Positions 51,418-59,807 of a stretch of DNA of 64,000 nucleotides are shown piece after piece. The DNA is taken from assembly GCA_947259175.1 (NCBI GenBank), contig CAMYKW010000001.1:107568-171567 (forward strand), given 5' to 3'. Below the pieces are notes generated by a model. That model was not told where the DNA came from. It was given only the letters and a program-made list of their open reading frames with translations, and did not search any database. The position numbers and the translations under genes are program-made. The DNA is from an uncultured Gammaproteobacteria bacterium (GTDB lineage: Bacteria; Pseudomonadota; Gammaproteobacteria; Arenicellales; JAANXG01). Within the stretch, counting starts at the first letter, position 1, and each line of letters starts with the position of its first letter.

Positions 51418-52584
51418 TTACGTCAGGCTTTTCAAAAACCGTTTCAGCGCGGCTTTGTCGCGATCGCGCATCGACAGGAACCGCGCCCCCAGTTCATATT
51501 CCTTGTTTTTTTTCAGTTCCCTCGAGCGCATCAACTTGGCTTTGCACACCAGCGCCGTTTTGCGCTTGGGCAAGGTGAGAGACAATTGGAAGATGTTGCC
51601 GATCGCCAGCGCCTGGGAATAATTGAACAGCACCCCGCTTTCACTGATATTGCGCACCTCGAACACATCGCCGACACTGGTCGCCAGGCGAAGACGGCCG
51701 GCAATGACCGTGTCTGCGCGCTCGAAGTCGCGCCTCTCTTGCTCGAATAACGCCGTCTGATTTTTACCGCGGCTCTTGGCGAGATACAATGCCTGGTCCG
51801 CCTTTTTGATTAATTCGTCCGCGCTCTCCGCATCCACGCTCAAAGTGGCCACACCCCCGCTGATCGAAAACCGTTTACCCGGCTGCAAATTACCCTTGGA
51901 AAATCCGCTTTTCTCTACGCTTTTCCGAATCCGTTCGCAGATCACATACGCCCCTTCCTTGTTGGTCTCCGGCAGCAGCAAGGCAAACTCCTCCCCGCCA
52001 TAGCGCGCGGGTATATCCACATCGCGCACCGACTTTTTGATGATTAGCGCCAGCCTTTTTAACGCCTTGTTTCCTGCAAGGTGACCGTTGACATCGTTGT
52101 AATGTTTAAAGTCATCTACGTCACAAACCACCAGACTCAGCGGCGCATTATATCGATGCGATCGCAGCACCTCCGCCTTCAACACCCGGGTGAAATAACG
52201 ATAGTTGTATAGCTGCGTCAGTTCGTCGACGAATGTCTCCTGTTGTGTCTTTTGGAAAACTCGGATCTCGATAATCTTGGGATTCTTAATCTTCCTGTTG
52301 ACGTCGATAAAATAATCCAGAAGCGCCACTCGGAAATCGATGTCCCGCCGAAGCTTTTTCTGCATTGCGCCCCAATGCCGATAGATCTCCTGGAAGTGGG
52401 TCTTGGCGGTGCGGGTGGCGAACTCCAGATGGGCGGTCACAAAAACGAGTTCGGAGTAGACATCATCGCCATGTTGCTCGGCGAGACGGTCGACTCTGTC
52501 CAAAAATGTCCGGCGATCTCCGGAACTATGAACGAGAAGCTTGTTGATTTCCCCCAGGATTCGGGTGTTCTCATCGTCGACCAC
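51418..52584 (-). CDS. Diguanylate cyclase (GGDEF) with C-terminal PilZ domain
   Basis: Active-site YGGEEFALLLP with I-site RDVD five residues upstream; C-terminal RRDFER...VRNISESGVLF PilZ pattern. Confidence 0.9.
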   Translation of the reverse strand: MVDDENTRILGEINKLLVHSSGDRRTFLDRVDRLAEQHGDDVYSELVFVTAHLEFATRTAKTHFQEIYRHWGAMQKKLRRDIDFRVALLDYFIDVNRKIKNPKIIEIRVFQKTQQETFVDELTQLYNYRYFTRVLKAEVLRSHRYNAPLSLVVCDVDDFKHYNDVNGHLAGNKALKRLALIIKKSVRDVDIPARYGGEEFALLLPETNKEGAYVICERIRKSVEKSGFSKGNLQPGKRFSISGGVATLSVDAESADELIKKADQALYLAKSRGKNQTALFEQERRDFERADTVIAGRLRLATSVGDVFEVRNISESGVLFNYSQALAIGNIFQLSLTLPKRKTALVCKAKLMRSRELKKNKEYELGARFLSMRDRDKAALKRFLKSLT

Positions 52585-52768
52585 TCGATATCCCCTTTCT
52601 TATGAGAGATTGTAGTCACCAGTTGACGCCGACAATTTAGCATAGCTGAAGTGATTTGTTGCGGAAAAATGCCGGCGACCGCTTGCCTTGACCGGCGTTT
52701 ATGGCTAGATACTATGTGACCGCGGGTTGACCCGCACATCGCACCCACGCGGTGGAGAATCATTTCCA

Positions 52769-53662
52769 ATGGCGGCGACTATGAACCTCGACACATGTAA
52801 AGTTTCTCTGGTGGTGCCAGCTTATAACGAAGAGCAAGCCATCGCCGGCGTACTGGAGGCCGTGCTCACGGTGCTGCGCGATGCCGGATTGGCGGATTTC
52901 GAGGTACTGGTGGTCGACGACGGCTCCACCGATCGCACCGCGGAAATCGCGCGTTCCACCGGCGCCGTGAAGCTGATACAGCACCCGCGCAACCGCGGCT
53001 ACGGCGCGGCGATAAAAACCGGAATCCGCCGCGCCCGCCACCCCTGGATTGCGATCACCGACGCGGACGGCAGCTACCCCAACGAGCGCCTGCCGGAACT
53101 GCTGGCGGCCGCCGGTGACGCGGCGATGGTGGTCGGCGCGCGCACCGCCGCGGATGCGGCGCAATCCTGGCTGCGCAACATTCCCAAGGCGGTCCTGCGG
53201 CGCTATGCGGAGTGGCTGACGCGAACCGACATCCCCGACCTCAACTCGGGTCTGCGGGTGTTTCGAAAAGACGCCGTTCAGCGATTGCTCAAGTTGCTGC
53301 CGGACGGCTTCAGCCTCACCAGCACGTTGACCATGGCGCTGATGCATAACGACGAGGACGTGCGCTTTGTCCCGGTCGGCTACGCAGCCAGGATCGGGAA
53401 ATCAAAAATACGCCCGCTGCGCGATAGCCTGAACTTTTTGATGCTCATAATCCGCACCGGTACGTACTTCGCACCGTTCAGGGTTTTCATGCCGCCGGCG
53501 GCCACGCTGTTCGCCTTGTTTCTGCTGAGCGCCGTGTATGACGTGGCGGTGTTGCGCAATCTGACCGAAAAGTCGCTGATCCTCCTGACCTTGAGCATGA
53601 ACCTGGGCATCTATGCCCTGCTCGCGGACATGATGCACAAGCAGCGGGACGAGACGGCGTAA
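52769..53662 (+). CDS. Family 2 glycosyltransferase (dolichyl-/polyprenyl-phosphate mannosyl/glucosyltransferase-like)
   Basis: VSLVVPAYNEEQAIAGVLEAV; VLVVDDGSTDRTAEIA; DADGSYPNERLPELL; C-terminal TMs. Confidence 0.9.
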   Translation: MAATMNLDTCKVSLVVPAYNEEQAIAGVLEAVLTVLRDAGLADFEVLVVDDGSTDRTAEIARSTGAVKLIQHPRNRGYGAAIKTGIRRARHPWIAITDADGSYPNERLPELLAAAGDAAMVVGARTAADAAQSWLRNIPKAVLRRYAEWLTRTDIPDLNSGLRVFRKDAVQRLLKLLPDGFSLTSTLTMALMHNDEDVRFVPVGYAARIGKSKIRPLRDSLNFLMLIIRTGTYFAPFRVFMPPAATLFALFLLSAVYDVAVLRNLTEKSLILLTLSMNLGIYALLADMMHKQRDETA

Positions 53663-53675
53663 CGGTCGGCCGGCA

Positions 53676-54476
53676 GTGGATGATCCCCCCTATGCCGACA
53701 GCGATGCATCGCGCCGGGCGCGCGATCGTCGCCTGTTCGACGCCATCGCGCCGCGTTATTGCCGCAAGGACCTGCTGCCGGCGTCGAGCCGCGCCCGGCG
53801 GTTACGCCTGGAACAGACCCTGCGCAAAGTGCCCTTGTCCCCGGCGGCCGACGTGCTGGAAGTCGGCTGCGGCGCCGGTTTCGCCGCGCGTTACCTGCAA
53901 GGCCGCTTTCGTTCCTATGTGGGTATCGACCAGTCGCAGCAACTCATACAACTGGCAACCGCCTACAACGCCGGCGACGATGTGGCTTTTCACTGCACCG
54001 ATATCACTTCCTATGAACCGGACAGACTTTTTGACGGAATTTTCATGATCGGGGTGCTGCACCACCTCCCACGCCCCGAGGATGACCTCGCGCACATCGC
54101 CGGTTGGCTGGCGCCCGCCGGCTGGCTGGTGGTCAACGAGCCGCAACCGGCCAACCCGCTGTTCAGTCACGCCCGGCGCATCCGCAAGCGACTGCACGAA
54201 GACTACTCGGCGGAACAGGAACAACTCTCCGCCGCCCAGCTCACCACAATGTTCGCGCATGCCGGTTTCAGCGATGTGGTTGTGGCGCCGCAAGGCTTGT
54301 TCTCCACGCCGTTGGCGGAGGTGGTGCTCAAGCCGCAACTGCTGGCTCGGGCGCTCGCCTTACCGGCGTGCCTGCTGGACCGCGTCCTGGAGGCTGCGGC
54401 CGCGCCGCTGCTGCGCCGCCTGTCGTGGAACCTGATCGCCGCCGGCCGCCGCGCCCCGGCGACCGCAGATGAATAG
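53676..54476 (+). CDS. Class I SAM-dependent methyltransferase
   Basis: DVLEVGCGAGFAARYL; GIFMIGVLHHLPRPEDDLAHIAGWLAPAG. Confidence 0.88.
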   Translation: MDDPPYADSDASRRARDRRLFDAIAPRYCRKDLLPASSRARRLRLEQTLRKVPLSPAADVLEVGCGAGFAARYLQGRFRSYVGIDQSQQLIQLATAYNAGDDVAFHCTDITSYEPDRLFDGIFMIGVLHHLPRPEDDLAHIAGWLAPAGWLVVNEPQPANPLFSHARRIRKRLHEDYSAEQEQLSAAQLTTMFAHAGFSDVVVAPQGLFSTPLAEVVLKPQLLARALALPACLLDRVLEAAAAPLLRRLSWNLIAAGRRAPATADE

Positions 54477-54900
54477 AAACTCCCCGCTATTGTTCGCAAT
54501 CTCCGGTTTCGGACTGCTCGGCATGGTCAGCTTCACGCTGAACCTGGGCCTGAGCGCCCTGCTCCACGAGGTTGTTAGGGCGCCCGAGGAACTGGCGTTC
54601 GCGGTCGCACTGGTGGTGGTGTTTGCGGTGAACTTTCTCGCTTGCCGCTATCTGATTTTCGACGCCGCCGGCGGCAACCTCTACCGCCAGCTCGTCGCGT
54701 TCGCCTTGTCGTCGCTGGTTTTTCGCGGTTTGGAATATGTCGCTTTTCTTTTGCTGCACAGCGTGGCGGGAGTCCATTACCTCGTCGCCATCGCCGCGGT
54801 GCTCGGCATATCGATGATCGGCAAGTTCTTGTTCTATCGCGGGGCGGTGTTCGTAGCGGACGACGATACGAAGCGGACGCGACGCGGGAATACACGCTGA
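54469..54900 (+). CDS. GtrA-family membrane protein
   Basis: Four TM segments; AVALVVVFAVNFLACRYLIF; operon with the GT2. Confidence 0.85.
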   Translation: MNRNSPLLFAISGFGLLGMVSFTLNLGLSALLHEVVRAPEELAFAVALVVVFAVNFLACRYLIFDAAGGNLYRQLVAFALSSLVFRGLEYVAFLLLHSVAGVHYLVAIAAVLGISMIGKFLFYRGAVFVADDDTKRTRRGNTR

Positions 54901-54938
54901 GGCCGGCCCATCGGGCGTCCCCAGACGTGACCGTCGGT

Positions 54939-55781
54939 TCAGCCTTCGGACAAATCCTCGTACCTGTGGGTGATCGCGTCCATGTTGTCGAGGATCCATT
55001 CACTGGCATCGCTTACGATCAGGCGGTACGAATCCGTGGCCTTCAGATCCAGAGCCAGTTCGAACCAGGTCCACTGCACGGTCACCGCGTCGAGTTCACG
55101 CCGGATGTCCAGGGTGTTTCTCGGCTCGTTGGCGAGCGTCTTCAGGGCATTGCCGAACTCTTCCTTGGCGATAGTTATCTGGTCCCTGACTTCCCGGCCG
55201 CCAAGACCCCATGAGTACAGCATGTACAGCTTGGCCAGCCGTTGCGAAAGCATGCGCTGGCGGCCGGACAGATTGACCAGGTAAGCGACGCGGCTCGACT
55301 CCGATGCCTCCAGCAAGCCGACGACGCGTTCCGAGGCATCGAGCAAATTGTCGCTGAGCGCCTGCAGGCGGTCGGCGCCATCACGGCTGACCGACCCCAA
55401 TGCCGCCGGTTTGAACTCAGACCACACCGCCGCGACCTGACCCAAGACCGTCTGTGTGTCGGCATCAAAGTCCTGGCGCCGCAGGAATGCAAGCTGCTCA
55501 TCGAACAGCGCCACCGAATCCTTTAACTGCGAAGCGGCGCGTTCCGGGTACACACCGAGGCCGAGTTCGCAATAGGCCTTCACAATCCGCTGGCTCAACA
55601 TCCGTTGGCGCCCGGCGATATTCACCGCCGCAGCCAACGCCGGGTCGTCCGCGTGCGCGATGGACATATCGACGACCCATAGCATGATCAACAGCAGCGA
55701 CAAAGCGCAGCGGTGCAGCGTGTCGCGTGATCTATTCAATGACTTCAGTTGTGGCATCGCGCTAAAGACGCATTCGTTCAA
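54939..55781 (-). CDS. Exported protein with tandem PilJ-type (type IV pili MCP N-terminal) domains
   Basis: Signal peptide; repeated INIAGRQRMLSQRIVKAY and VNLSGRQRMLSQRLAKLY motifs. Confidence 0.85.
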   Translation of the reverse strand: MNECVFSAMPQLKSLNRSRDTLHRCALSLLLIMLWVVDMSIAHADDPALAAAVNIAGRQRMLSQRIVKAYCELGLGVYPERAASQLKDSVALFDEQLAFLRRQDFDADTQTVLGQVAAVWSEFKPAALGSVSRDGADRLQALSDNLLDASERVVGLLEASESSRVAYLVNLSGRQRMLSQRLAKLYMLYSWGLGGREVRDQITIAKEEFGNALKTLANEPRNTLDIRRELDAVTVQWTWFELALDLKATDSYRLIVSDASEWILDNMDAITHRYEDLSEG

Positions 55782-55948
55782 TGCCGGGGCTCCGGCGTCC
55801 AGCGGTACATCGTACCAAACATTTCGCGGGTTATTACATCATCATTGCGGATCACTGCGGCGTGGATCGGGTCGGCGCATGACCGCGCGCGAAACCCTTG
55901 CAGCCATCGAAAAATACGTACAACTCATTGTTTTTATTATTAATGGTA

Positions 55949-56043
55949 GCTCTGAATAATTCATCCATGAATTCTCAGAGCACGAAAAACGAAAAATACG
56001 ATTTTCGTTTTTCTCCATAGATCAACCACATAGGTGATTGATC
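55949..56043. other. Three consecutive hairpin-forming palindromes
   Basis: 55949-55981 GCTCTGA(AT)AATTCAT-cc-ATGAATT(C)TCAGAGC; 55984-56013 GAAAAACGAAAA-atacga-TTTTCGTTTTTC; 56020-56043 GATCAAcCAC-atag-GTGaTTGATC. Confidence 0.7.
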
Positions 56044-56106
56044 CAGAGGTTCCTTATTATCGAGTTCTGCGGCTACCAGAATCCGGCTTGCTGCGGCCGC
56101 CGTTGG

Positions 56107-56343
56107 TTATGCCTCAAAGTAGACTTCGGCATGTATCGCCTCCTGGTCCCATTGGTAGTCCAGGTAACCACTGACCCAACCCCTGACATATTCGGTACTC
56201 ACGAATCCCAGCGGCTCCATTCGATAGCCATGGGCGTGGCCCATGTTGAACAACTCGGAATACACCACGGTAATCCGGGTCTCTACGGGAAACCTGCGCA
56301 GAAACGGGAACTGTGGTAACAGCGGTCTCAGTTCATCGAACAC
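56107..56343 (-). CDS. Short hypothetical protein (78 aa, GTG start)
   Basis: Open frame with ordinary composition; no recognised family. Confidence 0.4.
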   Translation of the reverse strand: MFDELRPLLPQFPFLRRFPVETRITVVYSELFNMGHAHGYRMEPLGFVSTEYVRGWVSGYLDYQWDQEAIHAEVYFEA

Positions 56344-56609
56344 TTGCGATACACCCGTTACGTAAGCGTGAGATCGGCATCCAGACTTAGGATTCGTCCG
56401 TCATGCCGCGCTCAATCGTACCAAGTTCCACACCGCAGTCATACGACGAATTGCGACCTATCCGGCAAACGGCACAGCGCCACAACAAAGCGCGCTGTGA
56501 TCACGCTTCACAACCGGCTGTGTCGCCAAGCAGGCATCAACGCGATACGCGTCTTTGGATAGCGGATTGCGGCTCATCGCTTTTTACGGCGACGCTCACG
56601 TCGACGTTT

Positions 56610-56623
56610 TTGATCTAAATCAC
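56610..56623 (+). promoter_or_regulatory. FNR/ANR-like binding site
   Basis: TTGAT-CTAA-ATCAC, 9/10 match to TTGAT-N4-ATCAA. Confidence 0.6.
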
Positions 56624-56639
56624 GGAATTCATGCGTGAA

Positions 56640-56655
56640 TGTGACTTAAGTCACC
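56640..56655 (+). promoter_or_regulatory. CRP/FNR-family palindrome
   Basis: TGTGA-CTTAAG-TCACC (perfect 14-nt GTGACTTAAGTCAC core), 31 bp centre-to-centre from the upstream box. Confidence 0.6.
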
Positions 56656-56688
56656 GACGCAACGGCCGCGAGGGCATTAACATGATTC

Positions 56689-56752
56689 GCGCAAGGATGC
56701 TTACGAGTAGTGTATTTGAGTTTAAGCCGCCATTCCTTGGCGGCTTTTTTTG
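56689..56752 (+). ncRNA. Candidate short sRNA ending at an intrinsic terminator
   Basis: -10-like TAACAT at 56678-56683, about 42 bp below the CRP-like site centre; transcript ends at the terminator 56724-56751. Confidence 0.4.
56724..56751 (+). terminator. Rho-independent terminator
   Basis: AAGCCGCC-attcctt-GGCGGCTTTTTTT. Confidence 0.88.
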
Positions 56753-56882
56753 TTGGTTGAATTAATTCCGGGTGTTCATCGCCGACCAACAACGGGGCCA
56801 CGTGGGGTACCGTGCTGTACCATCCGGTGCGCGCGGCTTTGAGCCGCGACCATCATGCATCAATGAAAGACCTGACCCCTAC

Positions 56883-57305
56883 TCAGCAGGACATGTTTTG
56901 GACAATGCTCACCGACTGGTTGCCGAAATCGTCGGCATCGGTGGACAGATCGCCCGGGCCCTGCACGCAACCAGAGTTTGCAAACTTGGAAATGGATGCG
57001 GCCCGGGAGTAACCGCGGATGCCGGACACCCGCGGAAAACCCACCAGCACGTTCGCGTCGTCGTAGTTCTTGGCACAGCTCGACTTTCTGCGGCCGATAT
57101 AGCACGAACGCATCAGCTCCTGCTGTTCGCCGGTTTCCAGATTGACATACACCACCATCGCCGAACAGGTGGTCCTGCTCACGTTGATGGATTGACCATC
57201 GGCATTGACGCCGCTAATGCTGCAGCTGAACTCGGTGGCCGCCTGCGCCACATTGACGCTCGCCGCCAGCAGGATTAAACAAGCAATCAGATTCCACCTT
57301 CTCAT
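56883..57305 (-). CDS. Small secreted Cys-containing protein
   Basis: Signal peptide LIACLILLAASVNVAQA; six Cys in the mature region. Confidence 0.6.
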   Translation of the reverse strand: MRRWNLIACLILLAASVNVAQAATEFSCSISGVNADGQSINVSRTTCSAMVVYVNLETGEQQELMRSCYIGRRKSSCAKNYDDANVLVGFPRVSGIRGYSRAASISKFANSGCVQGPGDLSTDADDFGNQSVSIVQNMSC

Positions 57306-57369
57306 TTGCTACCTCCTCACCAACAAGATATTGTTAACGCCATTCTACCCCAGTACGCGGAAATACTTT

Positions 57370-57663
57370 ATGACCGAAATCACAAAATCCGAGCTCGAAC
57401 CCTACCTGGGCCAAACGTTTCAAATCCGGTTCGGCGAGCAGTGTCGCGACGCCGAACTCATCGAAGTCTCGGTCATCAGGTCCGAGACCCCGAAAGACGG
57501 ACGCCAGGAGCCGTTCTCCGTCCTTTTTCGCACCGCGGAAAAAGAGGCGTATAACCAGGGCATCTATCCGGTCACCCACGAAGCGCTCGGCGAACACGCG
57601 ATCTTTCTGGTGCCCATCGGCCCCGACGACACCGGGATGCGCTACGAAGCGGTGTTTTCCTGA
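57370..57663 (+). CDS. DUF6916-like protein, no signal peptide
   Basis: LEPYLGQTFQIRF...ELIEVSVI...PFSVLFRTAEKEAYNQGIYPVTHEALGEHAIFLVPIGPDDTGMRYEAVFS. Confidence 0.65.
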   Translation: MTEITKSELEPYLGQTFQIRFGEQCRDAELIEVSVIRSETPKDGRQEPFSVLFRTAEKEAYNQGIYPVTHEALGEHAIFLVPIGPDDTGMRYEAVFS

Positions 57664-57697
57664 TTGCGGACCCCCGATCTCACCGGTAAAACCAGCC

Positions 57698-58186
57698 TCA
57701 ACGATCGAGCACCGTCGGCGACCATTCCATCAGGTAATACACCCCCTGTTCTTCAATCTTGCGGAACCCGAGGCGGTCGTACAGGCGCATCGCCGGGTTT
57801 TCGCGCTCGACGTGGATGCGCACCCGCTTGTTGACCGCGGCCGCCTCGTCGAGCACCTGCTGCATCAGTTTGGCGCCCAGGCCCTTGCCACGGTGCTGCG
57901 GAAGCAGCGCAATGTCGATCACGCGAATCTCGTCGTCGCGGCGCTCGACATATAAGCGCCCGATGCCCTCGCCGTGTTCTTCAATGATCTGGAATTCCGC
58001 CTCACTGAACTGTTCGGTGTAGAACGTGTGCTGCGCGTTGAACTGCATGCGCAGAAACTCCTGCTTCTGCTCATCGCTCCACGGCACCATCGCCATCTCC
58101 TCGTCGCGCGTCGACGCGTAGACCGCGTACAGGAACTCCTGGTCCCTGTCGGTGATCGGCCGAAAGTCGATCGCGGCGGACAGCAT
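57698..58186 (-). CDS. GNAT-family N-acetyltransferase
   Basis: Start MLSAAIDFRPITDRDQ (58186); IRVIDIALLPQHRGKGLGAKLMQQVLDEA...ENPAMRLYDRLGFRKI. Confidence 0.92.
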   Translation of the reverse strand: MLSAAIDFRPITDRDQEFLYAVYASTRDEEMAMVPWSDEQKQEFLRMQFNAQHTFYTEQFSEAEFQIIEEHGEGIGRLYVERRDDEIRVIDIALLPQHRGKGLGAKLMQQVLDEAAAVNKRVRIHVERENPAMRLYDRLGFRKIEEQGVYYLMEWSPTVLDR

Positions 58187-58203
58187 CGCGCAGTCGCAGC
58201 GGG

Positions 58204-58653
58204 TCAGTTGAACACCGATTCCAGATGGGGCCGGCCGGCGGCATCCGGCACGATGCCGAAAAACAGGTCCACGCGGCCCAGGCGCGCGTGTTCGACGCGA
58301 TAGGTGCGCCCGCGCCCGCTCAACGCCGCAATTCCCCGCCCCTCGAATACGGTGACGAAGGCCTCCGACCGCGGCAGGCCTCGCGGGCGCGCCCCTGCCG
58401 AAGGCAACCGGCACACCTCGGTCAAACGCACATAGACCGCGTCGCCCCGGTCATCATAGATGCGGAACCAGGATCCGATCAGCGGCGAGAAATCGGCGGC
58501 GGTCATCTTGTGCAGCGGCGGCAGACGGCGATGCTGCTCGGCCGACAATGCGGCATGGGCTACACCACCCACCGCGGACGTCACGCCGATTGCGCCCAGC
58601 GCCGAAATCTTCCGCAGGAATACGCGTCGTTGCGTCGTTTTAGTCTCGTTCAT
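58204..58653 (-). CDS. DUF6916-like protein with Tat-type signal
   Basis: TTQRRVFLRKISALGAIGVTSAVGGVAHA twin-Arg; MTAADFSPLIGSWFRI...GIVPDAAGRPHLESVFN. Confidence 0.7.
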   Translation of the reverse strand: MNETKTTQRRVFLRKISALGAIGVTSAVGGVAHAALSAEQHRRLPPLHKMTAADFSPLIGSWFRIYDDRGDAVYVRLTEVCRLPSAGARPRGLPRSEAFVTVFEGRGIAALSGRGRTYRVEHARLGRVDLFFGIVPDAAGRPHLESVFN

Positions 58654-58704
58654 GATGTGTCACTCCTGGCAGTTTCTTGATCCGGTCGACTGGGGTTCCC
58701 GCCG

Positions 58705-59235
58705 TCATGAGCGGCTGGGATAGGTACCCTCCAGCGCGATGATGTAATTCATGACTAAATACGGCTGCAGATTGTTGTGCGGCCCATTACCGCCCATGTT
58801 GGTGAGTGCATTGGGGGCCATATTTACCGCGTTGGCGCCCGAGCTGTATATCCGTGTGCTGGCGTCGGTTTCTCCGGTCAGATTGTTGGCGACATTCTGC
58901 TCGCCTTCTTCGTCGGTCGCGTCGTTCGATCCGAACAGGTCGTGATTGTGAATGGGCATTTGTGCCACGCTCAACGTCTCGACCTCCGCACCGGCTCTCT
59001 CGCCGAGCCTGCGCGTGGTCAATCCCGGCCCAGTGCCCTCGCCAATCGGGACGCGTCCCTCAAGATTCGGCAGTGCGGTCGTCGTGCGCCCGTCACCGCC
59101 ATAGATCGTGCCGATCAGCGAGAACAGCGCCGTGTTTTGGCTGATTGGCAGCAATTGACCATCGCAAAACGCGTAACCGCGCGGAGCAAAATTGCCGGCG
59201 AAGATCTTGATCTCGGCAAGAAATGGATCAGACAT
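58705..59235 (-). CDS. Phage tail collar-domain / MdpB-like protein 1
   Basis: DPFLAEIKIFAGNFAPRGYAFCDGQLLPISQNTALFSLIGTIYGGDGRTTTALPNLEGRVPIG. Confidence 0.93.
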   Translation of the reverse strand: MSDPFLAEIKIFAGNFAPRGYAFCDGQLLPISQNTALFSLIGTIYGGDGRTTTALPNLEGRVPIGEGTGPGLTTRRLGERAGAEVETLSVAQMPIHNHDLFGSNDATDEEGEQNVANNLTGETDASTRIYSSGANAVNMAPNALTNMGGNGPHNNLQPYLVMNYIIALEGTYPSRS

Positions 59236-59256
59236 GGGTTTATCCTCAAGAATGAA

Positions 59257-59769
59257 TTAGGCGCGGGATGGGTAAATGCCGACCAGGGCGATGATGAAGC
59301 AGATACACAGGTACGGCATCATGTTGTTGTGCGGTTGGCTGCCGCCGGTATTAGCGATTGCATTGGTCTCCATCGGAGCCGAGCCGCCGGGGACGTAAAT
59401 CGGTGTGCTGGCATTGGCCAGGACATTGTTCGCCGGCGCGTTGCTGTTGGCGGCGTCGTTTTCCGCCTGCAGCGTATGCTTGTGCTGCGGCAGATTGTTC
59501 GTGGTTAAAGTTACGTCTTGCTGGCCACTCTTGGTGCCAAGGGACCGCGGTGTCAGCCCCGGCCCGCTGCCGTAATGAATAGGCACCCGGCCGCGCAATT
59601 CGGGCAGCCCAAAGGTGGTGCGCCCGTCACCGCCGTAGATCGTGCCCAATAGCGAAAACAGCGCGTCGTTTTGGGCAACCGCCAGCAATTGACCTTCACA
59701 CTTCGCCCAGCCTCGCGGGGCAAAGTTGCCGGCAAACATTTTGATCTCACCGACGAAAGGTTCAGCCAT
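59257..59769 (-). CDS. Phage tail collar-domain / MdpB-like protein 2
   Basis: EPFVGEIKMFAGNFAPRGWAKCEGQLLAVAQNDALFSLLGTIYGGDGRTTFGLPELRGRVPIHYGSG. Confidence 0.93.
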   Translation of the reverse strand: MAEPFVGEIKMFAGNFAPRGWAKCEGQLLAVAQNDALFSLLGTIYGGDGRTTFGLPELRGRVPIHYGSGPGLTPRSLGTKSGQQDVTLTTNNLPQHKHTLQAENDAANSNAPANNVLANASTPIYVPGGSAPMETNAIANTGGSQPHNNMMPYLCICFIIALVGIYPSRA

Positions 59770-59807
59770 GTTCTTGTCTCCTGGTCATTGGTTCTTGTGC
59801 GTCTCGA

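Noticed and set aside
58187-58414. Upstream extension of the GNAT ORF
   Set aside because: Out-of-frame reading of the DUF6916-like gene; the ATG at 58186 begins the GNAT domain.
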